Shown here: positions 5,317-12,640 of the stretch, in pieces
Numbering within the stretch: the stretch's first letter is position 1
How the letters are laid out: every line of letters starts with the position of its first letter
Origin: a virus
Length of the DNA: 22,233 nucleotides
Strand: one strand, 5' to 3'
IMG/VR virus record: IMGVR_UViG_3300010367_000095
Span: 1 to 22,233 of that record
Position numbers and translations under genes: made by a program
The notes under the pieces: model-generated
The model's input: only the letters and a program-made list of their open reading frames with translations
What the model was told of the DNA's origin: nothing
The model's database searches: none

Positions 5317-5596
5317 GGTCATCCAACTCGGCGCTCGCGGCCCGTACCTGACGGGCGATGTGCGTTGCCTTCGCTGCAATCACGAGTGGGTAGGTGTGAG
5401 CCCGGTCGGCTTAGTCGACGAGCTTGAGTGCCCTGCCTGCGGCGTGTTCGCCGGCGTGCGGCGCGCGCTCATTGCTCCGGAAGACAACGAGCGCTGGCGC
5501 TGCAACTGCGGCAATGAGCTGTTCGTGCTGACGCGCACTGGCGCACCGCTGTGCCCTAACTGCGGGTTGCGCGCCAACAGCTGGGTAGACGGTTAG
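5309..5596 (+). CDS. Double zinc-ribbon protein, 95 aa
   Basis: The product has four cysteine knuckles: C20-x2-C23 and C41-x2-C44 form one probable zinc site, C65-x-C67 and C82-x2-C85 a second. This is a tandem zinc-ribbon arrangement. Such domains bind nucleic acid or protein partners. The start is taken as TTG at 5309, overlapping the previous stop; a GTG at residue 18 is an alternative but would begin two codons before the first cysteine. Its TAG (5594-5596) shares bases with the stop of the terminase gene on the other strand. A role in transcription or packaging is possible but not shown. Confidence 0.7.
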   Translation: MGEVIQLGARGPYLTGDVRCLRCNHEWVGVSPVGLVDELECPACGVFAGVRRALIAPEDNERWRCNCGNELFVLTRTGAPLCPNCGLRANSWVDG

Positions 5597-6990
5597 GTCC
5601 AGCCGCGGATCGGCGGCGCTGGAAGGCTCGGCGCGCGGCCACGGCTGAGCAGTTTGTTGACCCGACCTTGAACTCCGCCCGATGCCACCAGCGTGCCGTA
5701 CTGCAGGCTGTCGGCCAAATCCGAGATTGGGTGGCGCTTCTCCGGGTAGTCCTCAAGCTCGCCGTTTTTCTTCGTCTTGTACCGGTACTCGGCAGCGATC
5801 GCATTGATCAGCATCGGGCACGCCGGCGAGATCTCGAAGCCATTGTGCAGGATCAGCTGTCGCTCGACAGAGGCGATGCGGCGGTCGACGTCGTTGGTCG
5901 GCGCGGGCATGACCTTGAATCCGGCCATCTCGATCACTTTCGCCGGCGACACGTCGTTGACCTCGGACATCCGCATGCCGGCCGGGTCGATCACGCAAAG
6001 GATCGGCAGCCCGGCGAAGTAGGTGGCCACCATCGGGCGGATGTACTCAGCAACGAACTTGTCCATGCCCATGCCGCTGGCGTACGTCTCGCGCAACACG
6101 CGCAGGCGCCCGGACGGCGAGGTTTGCATCGCGACAGCGGCAGGCGAACGGCCCTGGTCGACGCCGATGATGATCGGCGCCAGACCCATCGGCATCAACG
6201 CTTCCTTGGCGACGTGTCGCTCGTAGTCGTAGCTCGACCCCCACACCGCCTTGCCGTCAAGCGAGTCGGGAAACTTGCAGGTGACGTGCGCCTGGATCCA
6301 GTTTTCCGGCTTGCCCGCCAGCAGCATGGTGTAGTAGTCGGGCTTGAGGAACTTCAAGTTTTCGGCTTCCGGCGACAACGCGCTCGGCTGGATAAAAACG
6401 CTGACGTTGTCCGGCCGCTCCACCATCAAATACTTGTACCAGTCGCTGCCTTTGGTACACATGTTCGACTCGCCGAACACGCCGTACCAGTCGGCGCCAC
6501 CTTCCGCGACGGACGGGTAGCGGCCAGTGCGCGACAGCAAGTCGCCGCGCAGGCCAAATGGGATCTCGCGGAATTCAGACAACCAACCACCGGTGTACTC
6601 CACGGATAGCAGTCGACGAGCGTCTTTTTCGTCGTCGAGCGGGCGGAACATCAACTCGCAGTTGATCCGCGTCCCGTCCGGCAGCGGCATGTCGAGCAAC
6701 AGATCCATGTTGGTCTCGTGCCACTTGATCGTTTTCTGGTTCGGCGGTAGCCATTCGAACACGGTTTTGATGACCGAGTCGCGCAGCTGCGATCGCGTGT
6801 TGCGCACCACGGCCCACCGCGTCTTCCGCACGCCGTTCTGGTTCGGTCGCTGCGCGTGCGCCAACGTGAGCAGCTTCATCAACGCGCCAGTGGTTTTGCC
6901 GCCGCCTAGCGGCCCGAACAGGAACTGCAAACGGTTGTCGCAGGCGGCGAATGCGCCGATGGTCGGTGGGTACTCATAGCGGCGGGTCAT
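5593..6990 (-). CDS. terL: Terminase large subunit (packaging ATPase/nuclease)
   Basis: The 465-residue protein has an N-terminal ATPase domain with Walker A GPLGGGKT (26-33) and a Walker B-type strand ending in GGWLSEF with the likely catalytic E139. The C-terminal RNase H-like nuclease shows three acidic residues in order: D278 (IIGVDQG), D335 (VIDPAG) and D424 (HPISDLADSL). It would drive DNA into the procapsid through the portal and cut the concatemer. Its ATG overlaps the stop of the small subunit (ATGA on the - strand), so both form one operon. Unlike every neighbour it is on the - strand, and its TAA overlaps the zinc-ribbon gene's stop. Confidence 0.95.
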   Translation of the reverse strand: MTRRYEYPPTIGAFAACDNRLQFLFGPLGGGKTTGALMKLLTLAHAQRPNQNGVRKTRWAVVRNTRSQLRDSVIKTVFEWLPPNQKTIKWHETNMDLLLDMPLPDGTRINCELMFRPLDDEKDARRLLSVEYTGGWLSEFREIPFGLRGDLLSRTGRYPSVAEGGADWYGVFGESNMCTKGSDWYKYLMVERPDNVSVFIQPSALSPEAENLKFLKPDYYTMLLAGKPENWIQAHVTCKFPDSLDGKAVWGSSYDYERHVAKEALMPMGLAPIIIGVDQGRSPAAVAMQTSPSGRLRVLRETYASGMGMDKFVAEYIRPMVATYFAGLPILCVIDPAGMRMSEVNDVSPAKVIEMAGFKVMPAPTNDVDRRIASVERQLILHNGFEISPACPMLINAIAAEYRYKTKKNGELEDYPEKRHPISDLADSLQYGTLVASGGVQGRVNKLLSRGRAPSLPAPPIRGWT

Positions 6991-7526
6991 TGGTCATTCT
7001 CGATGCGGGTGGCCTGCCCTTCGATCACCGCGAGTTTGGGTTCGGGCTCGGCTTCGCCGATCTGCATGTGTGAACCGTTGGGCATGACGATCTGGATCAA
7101 GGCGCCACCGAAACCAACGCCGCCGGCGCCGGCGACGACCGCCTGCTGCTTTGCGGTGACCGCGCCGATGTCAGCGAGTAGCTGCGCGGCGTTGATCCGG
7201 TCTCGGGCTGCGACTTTCGGGTCCCCCGAGATCGTGGCCATGTCCTGGACGACGACCTCGGCCACTGCCAGCGCGGCGCGCCGGCGCGCCCGTTCGAGGG
7301 TACCGGCGGACCCGCCCAGCTCCTCGTTGGCTTCCTGGACCATCTGCCGGAAGGCAGGCCAGACCCGCAAGACTTCCCACTGGGTGGGGGTAAGGTTGTA
7401 ACTGGCCGCCAAGTTGGCAGCCCGGTCCAACTGGCATACGATGTCCCGCGCCAGCTCTGGTGCTTGGCGGCGCATGAAATTCATAGTGATGCCCACAGAG
7501 GTGGGGGTCATCTGCACGATCGACAT
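6987..7526 (-). CDS. terS: Terminase small subunit (DNA recognition)
   Basis: Placed directly upstream of and overlapping the large subunit gene, the product (179 residues from the chosen ATG at 7526) has an N-terminal helical region with an LTPTQWEVLRVWPAF segment resembling a helix-turn-helix, a central helical region suited to oligomerisation, and a C-terminal strand region (ALIQIVMPNGSHMQIG). This fits small terminases that bind the packaging site and hand DNA to the ATPase. The open frame continues upstream to 7688 into the portal gene; ATG 7511 and 7484 are other options, and none has a strong ribosome binding site. Start position is uncertain, function fairly secure from context. Confidence 0.8.
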   Translation of the reverse strand: MSIVQMTPTSVGITMNFMRRQAPELARDIVCQLDRAANLAASYNLTPTQWEVLRVWPAFRQMVQEANEELGGSAGTLERARRRAALAVAEVVVQDMATISGDPKVAARDRINAAQLLADIGAVTAKQQAVVAGAGGVGFGGALIQIVMPNGSHMQIGEAEPEPKLAVIEGQATRIENDQ

Positions 7527-7584
7527 GCTTTCGCCCACAGAAAGGTTGGTGGTAGCGTAGCTCACAACCACACCGGAGATACAA

Positions 7585-9666
7585 GTGGCCGCCATTTCCT
7601 TCATCCGCGCTGACTTCGGCCCGGCCCCGTCGAGCGAGACTCCCGAGCCGGCTAGCGCGCAGAGCGCTACGACGGATGTGTTGCTCACTGGACTAGCTGG
7701 CTATATCCGTGATTGTTATCGAGGCGCGGCCGACAACCGCCAGAACCTCTGCGTCGACGACCGCATGATGGCGGCGATGCGATCGCTCCGCGGCGAGTAC
7801 GACGCCCAGACCTTGAACGATATCCAGAACTTCGGCGGTAGTCAGATATACGCCCGGATCATCGCCAGCAAGGTGCGCGGCTGCGCGGCCCTGCTGCGTG
7901 AGATCTACACTGCGACTGAGCGCCCGTGGGCACTGTCGCCGACCCCGGACCCCCAGCTGGCCGGGCCGACCCTGGATGAGGCTGTCCGAGCGGTGCTCCA
8001 GGCCGAGGCCTCGGAGATGATGGCGGCGGGCTCCCTGCCGCAGATCGCCCAGCTCAAGAACCGCGCAGCCGAGATCAAGGACGAGCTGCTGCAGATGCGC
8101 AAGAAAGCTGCCGCCACGGCGCTGCAGACGCGCCAAGCGGTGATCGACGATGTGCTGTGGGAAGGCGGGTTCTACGAGGCGCTGTGGGCGTTTCTCGGCG
8201 ACATCGCGACGTTCCCGTTCGCCGTGTTGAAAGGTCCCGTAGTTCGGTTCAAAAACGTCTTGGTGTGGGGCAAAGACGGCAAGCCTACCGTGGAGAACCG
8301 CCCGGTGCCGCAGTGGGAGCGGTGCTCCCCCTTCGACGTGTATTTTGCGCCGTGGTCGCAGCGGCCGCAGGATGGTTACATCATCCACCGCGAGCGCGTG
8401 AGCCGTAGCGCGCTGCAGTCGCTGCGCAATCTGCCCAACTACAACAACGACGCGATCGACAAGGTCCTCGCCAACTGGAACCCGAAGTCGTGCGAATGGT
8501 ACGACTACAACGAAAGCGAACGCGCTGATCTGGAGCAACGCGAGTCCGCGGTGAGCCCGATTTACTCCAGTAACGGGAATGAACGCCCGATGGCGATGCT
8601 GTCGTTCTACGGCAGCGTGAGCGGGAAAATGCTCAAGGACTGGGGCGTTGACGAGAAGAAGATCCCCGACGAGAGCAAGGACATGAACGTCTTTGCGTAC
8701 CTGGTCGGCGGGGAAGTGATCGGCGTCACGCTCAACCCGCACCCGACGGGCCGACTTCCGTTTTATTCTGACTGTTTCGAGCGCGTGCCGGGCAGCTGCT
8801 ACGGCAACGCGATCCCTGATTTGCTGGAAGACATTCAAGGCGTCGGCAACGCCGCGCTTCGTGCGCTGGTCAACAACCTCGCGATCGCATCCGGCCCGAT
8901 GGGCTGGATGAACGAGGACCGCCTGGCCGAGAATGACCCGAACGCAAAAAAGCTGTGGCCGTGGAAGATCTTCAGCTTCAACGACCCGCTGTCGTCGACC
9001 AGCACCAGCGAAAAGCCGATGGAGTTCTTCCAGCCGAGCAACAACGTGCAAGAGCTGATGATGGTCTACGACCGCATGCTCAACATGGCGGACGAACTGT
9101 CGACGATCCCGCGCTACATGCAGGGCAGCGGCCAAGGTGTTGGCGGCGCCGGCCGCACCGCCGCTGGCTTGTCCATGCTTATGGAAGCCTCGAACCGGAC
9201 CATTAAGCAGACGGTTTCGTCGATCGACCACAACGTGATCGAACAAACGGTTGAAGACCTCAACGTGTACCTCGCGCTGACCCGCCCCGACGTGGTGATG
9301 GAAGGCGACATTAGCGTGGTCGCACGCGGCGCGGTCGAGCTGATGCAGCGCGAAACGCTGCGGATGCGCCGGATCGAGTTCTTGAACATCACCAACAACC
9401 CACTCGACCAGCAGATCGTCGGCGTTGAAGGTCGGTTCCACCTGCTGCGTGAAGTTGCGCGTGACCTGGGGCTGCCGACGTCCGACACGATGCAGTTCAA
9501 CGAGGGCGAAGTCGCCAAACTTACGGAACTGCTCAAGGCCCAGATGATGCAGAGCATGTCCGGCGCTGGCGGCCCGACCGGTAACACGCCCCCGCCTGGT
9601 GGCGGGCAACCACCTAACAGCACGCAAGGCGTTGCTCGCCCCCAGCAAATGGCTCCCGGCCAATAA
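7585..9666 (+). CDS. Portal protein
   Basis: GTG at 7585 follows GGAG (7575-7578) at six bases. The 693-residue protein sits just before the scaffold and capsid genes and has the features of podovirus portals: a long mixed N-terminal region, a central wing/stem region, and the conserved segment around 513-535 (MQGSGQGVGGAGRTAAGLSM) followed by long helices containing MQRETLRMRRIEFL. The C-terminal 45 residues are Pro/Gly/Gln-rich and probably disordered. Twelve copies would form the head vertex channel that docks the terminase. It diverges from the terminase genes across a short gap. Confidence 0.88.
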   Translation: MAAISFIRADFGPAPSSETPEPASAQSATTDVLLTGLAGYIRDCYRGAADNRQNLCVDDRMMAAMRSLRGEYDAQTLNDIQNFGGSQIYARIIASKVRGCAALLREIYTATERPWALSPTPDPQLAGPTLDEAVRAVLQAEASEMMAAGSLPQIAQLKNRAAEIKDELLQMRKKAAATALQTRQAVIDDVLWEGGFYEALWAFLGDIATFPFAVLKGPVVRFKNVLVWGKDGKPTVENRPVPQWERCSPFDVYFAPWSQRPQDGYIIHRERVSRSALQSLRNLPNYNNDAIDKVLANWNPKSCEWYDYNESERADLEQRESAVSPIYSSNGNERPMAMLSFYGSVSGKMLKDWGVDEKKIPDESKDMNVFAYLVGGEVIGVTLNPHPTGRLPFYSDCFERVPGSCYGNAIPDLLEDIQGVGNAALRALVNNLAIASGPMGWMNEDRLAENDPNAKKLWPWKIFSFNDPLSSTSTSEKPMEFFQPSNNVQELMMVYDRMLNMADELSTIPRYMQGSGQGVGGAGRTAAGLSMLMEASNRTIKQTVSSIDHNVIEQTVEDLNVYLALTRPDVVMEGDISVVARGAVELMQRETLRMRRIEFLNITNNPLDQQIVGVEGRFHLLREVARDLGLPTSDTMQFNEGEVAKLTELLKAQMMQSMSGAGGPTGNTPPPGGGQPPNSTQGVARPQQMAPGQ

Positions 9667-9669
9667 CCG

Positions 9670-9891
9670 ATGACCACCCAACTCCCGAAACCTGACGCCC
9701 GACTTCTGGAAGCAGTAGCGCGACTGCGAAACAGCCCAGACTTCCAGGCGTTTGCGAAACACCAGCAGGCCTTGCTCGACTACACGAAGGATGTGCTGGT
9801 GAACTGTACCCCTGCAGACGTTCCCCGATTTCAAGGCCGGGCCGCGCAACTGCAGGACCTGATCTCCCTTATGACCAAGGACCTCAAATGA
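9670..9891 (+). CDS. Small head-morphogenesis-region protein, 73 aa
   Basis: Starts three bases after the portal stop and overlaps the scaffold gene start (ATGA at 9888), so it is co-translated with both. The 73-residue product is predicted from composition to be mainly helical (EAVARLRNSPDFQAFAKHQQ and onward) with a single cysteine. Small helical proteins between portal and scaffold are common in podoviruses, but no function can be assigned from sequence alone. Confidence 0.7.
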   Translation: MTTQLPKPDARLLEAVARLRNSPDFQAFAKHQQALLDYTKDVLVNCTPADVPRFQGRAAQLQDLISLMTKDLK

Positions 9892-10871
9892 GCATCCCCG
9901 CACGTGTTGCGGCTGAAGCAGCTCAGGCTGACATCCAGCTTGCCGAACTCGCCGCCGCGGCTAACGCCGCCAAGAACCCGCCCGCAGTCGAGACCCCGCC
10001 CGTTGCAGCTGCACCCGCCGCGCCGGCGCCCGCTACGCCGCAGGTGCAGCCGCTGACTGATCCGAGCGACGAGATCCGCCGCTTGGCGCACCAACTGGGT
10101 ACCGTGCAGGGTCGGCTCGAAGCCGCGACGACCCAGAACCAGCAGCTGCTCGGCCGAGTTGAAGAGTTGAGCCGCCAGGCGCCAACGCCGGCCCCAACGC
10201 CGGCTCCCGCGCCCGTCGTGCAGTTGATCACCGACAAGGATCGCGAGGACTATGGCGACGACTTGCTCGGCTTGATCGCGCGCGCGGTGCAGCAGGCGAT
10301 CGGTACGCGCTTCGACGATATCGGCAACCGACTCGCGGGCCTGGAAGGTCGGATCGGCAACACGCAGCAGCAGGTGAAGTCGGTCCAAGAGGTGGCGCAG
10401 CAGTCCGTGGCCGAGAAGTACATCGCCCGGCTGACCGCCGAGGTCCCGGATTGGGAAGTTATCAACGAGGATCCGGACTTTATTGACTGGCTCAATAAAA
10501 AGGATATATTGGCCGGAAAGACGCGTTTTGCAGTGCTGGAAGACGCCCACAACCGGGCCGAAACCGAAACCGTCGTACATATTTTCCGGCTCTACAAGCA
10601 GGAAAAAGGCACTGGCACCCCGGCTCCGACGCCGGCACCGCCCGCGCCCGCACCGGCGAGTCACATCGACCCGAACACGCTGGCTGCCCCTGCGACCACT
10701 CCGCCGACTCCTCCCCCGACCAACCCGCCGGTGGGCCGTATCTGGTCCAAGGACGAGGTGGACAAGCTGTACGAGGACAAGCAGAAGGGTCGGATCACCC
10801 TCACAGACTTCGACAAGCAGGAGAAGGAATACTTCAAAGCGCTTGCCGAGGGCCGTGTGTCCGCCACCTGA
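9888..10871 (+). CDS. Capsid scaffolding protein
   Basis: The 327-residue protein lies between portal and capsid genes, is rich in Ala, Pro, Gln and charged residues, and alternates disordered Pro/Ala linkers (about 30-52, 103-112, 242-285) with helices (61-98, 145-180). The C-terminal 45 residues form a charged helical unit (WSKDEVDKLYEDKQKG, then TLTDFDKQEKEYFKAL), like scaffold C-termini that bind the coat protein. It would direct procapsid assembly and leave before or during packaging. Around 10475-10515 the base composition turns sharply AT-rich, with a rare ATA codon, coinciding with a promoter-like signal. Confidence 0.85.
   Translation: MSIPARVAAEAAQADIQLAELAAAANAAKNPPAVETPPVAAAPAAPAPATPQVQPLTDPSDEIRRLAHQLGTVQGRLEAATTQNQQLLGRVEELSRQAPTPAPTPAPAPVVQLITDKDREDYGDDLLGLIARAVQQAIGTRFDDIGNRLAGLEGRIGNTQQQVKSVQEVAQQSVAEKYIARLTAEVPDWEVINEDPDFIDWLNKKDILAGKTRFAVLEDAHNRAETETVVHIFRLYKQEKGTGTPAPTPAPPAPAPASHIDPNTLAAPATTPPTPPPTNPPVGRIWSKDEVDKLYEDKQKGRITLTDFDKQEKEYFKALAEGRVSAT
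10479..10499 (+). repeat. Perfect 8-bp inverted repeat overlapping the -35 element
   Basis: TTTATTGA (10479-10486) is the exact reverse complement of TCAATAAA (10492-10499), with a 5-base spacer. It lies in coding sequence and covers the -35 hexamer of the promoter-like signal, an operator-like position. There is no T-run after it on the + strand. Confidence 0.6.
10483..10510 (+). promoter_or_regulatory. Sigma70-like promoter inside the scaffold gene
   Basis: TTGACT (10483-10488, five of six to the -35 consensus) and TATATT (10505-10510, five of six to the -10 consensus) are separated by 16 bases. The surrounding gene is GC-rich, and the codons used here (ATA, AAA, AAT, ATT) are unlike the rest. 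Transcription would start near 10517 and reach the capsid gene about 390 bases on. Function is inferred. Confidence 0.55.
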
Positions 10872-10903
10872 GTTACTTCACCATCCGCTAGAGGATCGCC
10901 ACC

Positions 10904-11830
10904 ATGGCAGTTTTCCCGATTACCCCGGGTCCCACCCCGCCGGCCCACCCGGACTACTCCGGGAAGCTCATTCCGCAGCTGTGGTCGAAGAAGCTCCTGG
11001 AGCGCTTCTACGACGCCACCGTGCTCAACGCGATCTCAAACACCGACTACGAAGGTGAGATCCGTAGCATGGGCGACACCGTGATCGTCAACAAGATCCC
11101 GGACATCACGATCAGCAACTACCGCATGGGCGACAACCTGACGTACGAACGTCCGGTCGCCGATACCGACAGCCTGCTGATCGACCAGGGCAAGTCCTGG
11201 GGCTTCATCATGGACGACGTCGCCGACGCCCAGGCGCTGATCGACATGGTGCCGAAGTGGGCCGAGAACGCGTCCGAGCGCCTGAAGATCGTCGTCGACA
11301 CCGACGTGCTGGCCTACCTGGTCGGCAAGGCCGTCGCGGCCAACCGCGGCGCGACCGCCGGCCGCATCTCGGCGAACATCAACCTCGGTATCGCCGCCAC
11401 CCCGGTGGCGATCACCGCGGTGAACGTGATCGACTACATCGTCGATCTGGGCACCGTGCTGGACGAGGCGAACTGCCCCGAGACCGGCCGCAAACTGGTC
11501 ATCCCGGCCTGGATGGCGGGCATGATCAAGAAGTCCGACCTGCGTGATGCGTCCCTGTCGGGCGATTCGGTCTCGATCGCCCGCAACGGCCGACTAGGCG
11601 TGATCGACCGGTTCGAGCTGTACGTCTCGAACCTGCTGCCCAAGACCGGCGCGAACCACTACGTGTTCGCGATCCACCCGAAGGCGCTGTCGTTCGCGAC
11701 CCAGCTCACCAAGACCGAAAGCCTGCGTGCCGAGTCCACCTTCGGCAACATCATGCGCGGTCTGCTGGTGTACGGCCGCAAGGTGTTCCAGCCGACGCTG
11801 ATGGCCGAAGGCGTGGTCGTCAAGGGCTAA
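10904..11830 (+). CDS. Major capsid protein
   Basis: ATG at 10904 follows GAGG (10891-10894) at nine bases. The 308-residue protein directly follows the scaffold gene and precedes a strong terminator, as expected for the most highly expressed structural gene. It has an N-terminal arm, the segment LIPQLWSKKLLERFYDATVL (25-44) seen near the start of many podovirus coat proteins, central helices (about 100-145) and a C-terminal strand region, consistent with the HK97 coat fold. Its codon choice is strongly biased to C-ending codons compared with neighbours, in keeping with high expression. Confidence 0.9.
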   Translation: MAVFPITPGPTPPAHPDYSGKLIPQLWSKKLLERFYDATVLNAISNTDYEGEIRSMGDTVIVNKIPDITISNYRMGDNLTYERPVADTDSLLIDQGKSWGFIMDDVADAQALIDMVPKWAENASERLKIVVDTDVLAYLVGKAVAANRGATAGRISANINLGIAATPVAITAVNVIDYIVDLGTVLDEANCPETGRKLVIPAWMAGMIKKSDLRDASLSGDSVSIARNGRLGVIDRFELYVSNLLPKTGANHYVFAIHPKALSFATQLTKTESLRAESTFGNIMRGLLVYGRKVFQPTLMAEGVVVKG

Positions 11831-11860
11831 GCCTGAGCAGCCGTGCCGTGGTACGTTAAG

Positions 11861-11890
11861 CCCCGCCAGGACTGTCTGGCGGGGTTTTTT
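11861..11890 (+). terminator. Intrinsic terminator after the capsid gene
   Basis: CCCCGCCAG (11861-11869) pairs perfectly with CTGGCGGGG (11876-11884) around a 6-base loop, followed by TTTTTT (11885-11890). It lies 30 bases after the capsid stop and directly before the AGGAG of the next gene. Its location matches that of the T7 late terminator downstream of the capsid gene. Confidence 0.93.
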
Positions 11891-11904
11891 CTTAGGAGAC
11901 CACC

Positions 11905-12294
11905 ATGACGCAACCCACCGCGGTACCCCCCAAGCATCAGTACTACGTCAGCTTGTCCAACGACGGCATTTACCCGGCGCTGTCTTCGCCGTCCGGTTAC
12001 GAGGACGAGCACCCGTCCGAATACCGCGCCGCCACCGCGTCCGAGGTCGAGGAGTACAAGGCAGGTGTCGAAGCCGTGGTGATCAAGCCGTTGCCGGTCG
12101 ACTACGATCAGCTCGGCGTCACCGCGTCTCCCGCGACGATCCAGCTGGCGCCGGAGCCGCCCGTCGACATCGTGCCGCCCGCGCCGCCGCTGGCTGCGCC
12201 CGTGAGTCCGCCCGATCCGGCGCCGATTCTGGCCACGCCGGTTTCCCCGATTGGCCCGGCGCCGGTGCTCCCGCCGGCCCCTCAGAGCGAGTAA
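11905..12294 (+). CDS. Pro/Ala-rich hypothetical virion protein, 129 aa
   Basis: ATG at 11905 follows AGGAG (11894-11898) at six bases. The first half (about 10-70) looks globular, with YYVSLSNDGIYPALSSPSGY at the start; the second half (about 78-129) is almost entirely Pro, Ala, Val and Leu and is likely an extended linker. Placed between capsid and adaptor genes, it may be a capsid surface or head-completion protein, but I do not recognise it. It is expressed only by read-through of the terminator or from a promoter I could not see. Confidence 0.7.
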   Translation: MTQPTAVPPKHQYYVSLSNDGIYPALSSPSGYEDEHPSEYRAATASEVEEYKAGVEAVVIKPLPVDYDQLGVTASPATIQLAPEPPVDIVPPAPPLAAPVSPPDPAPILATPVSPIGPAPVLPPAPQSE

Positions 12295-12300
12295 GCCGCC

Positions 12301-12639
12301 ATGGCTCGGACAGTTCAGGCCGTCCTTAACCGCGCCCGCGAGATCCTGCAGGATATCGATGCGACTCGTTACCCTGACGCCGAGCTTACCGCTCACGTCG
12401 TGGACGCGATCGTGCAGGCGCGGTACGTGCGGCCTGACCTGTTCGTGGCGGACTACCAGACGCCGTTGCCTGACTCGCTGCTGCCTTCCGACATTTTGCC
12501 GATATCGGACCAGTTTTTCGCGGCAGTGGCCTACTACGTTTCCGGTTGCGCTGAGTTGCGTGATGACGAGTTCGCCGTTGACGGCCGCGCCATGACGCTG
12601 CGAGAGGCATTGGTCAAGAAACTCGTTTCGGGGATGTGA
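12301..12639 (+). CDS. Head-tail adaptor protein (DUF6682-like)
   Basis: The 112-residue protein begins MARTVQAVLNRAREILQD and continues with a helical region, a PLPDSLLPSDILPI segment and a long helix (ISDQFFAAVAYYVSGCAELR), a pattern I associate with the DUF6682 phage adaptor group, found after the capsid gene in podoviruses. It would sit in a ring under the portal and connect it to the tail. ATG 12301 is six bases after the preceding stop; its own stop is one base before the next ATG. The family name rests on recall of sequence pattern, not on a search. Confidence 0.7.
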   Translation: MARTVQAVLNRAREILQDIDATRYPDAELTAHVVDAIVQARYVRPDLFVADYQTPLPDSLLPSDILPISDQFFAAVAYYVSGCAELRDDEFAVDGRAMTLREALVKKLVSGM

Positions 12640-12640
12640 C

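Noticed and set aside
5596-5640. Hairpin just inside the 3' end of the terminase gene as a terminator
   Set aside because: The CCAGC/GCTGG stem is bulged, has no T-run in either direction, and lies in coding sequence.
7693-9903. Open frame of 736 codons on the - strand opposite the portal gene
   Set aside because: It mirrors the portal frame in a high-GC gene. Composition is Arg/His/Val-rich with no recognisable domain.
10479-10499. Dyad as an intrinsic terminator
   Set aside because: The stem is AT-rich and weak, with no T-run after it on +. On - the T-run lies before the hairpin, not after it.
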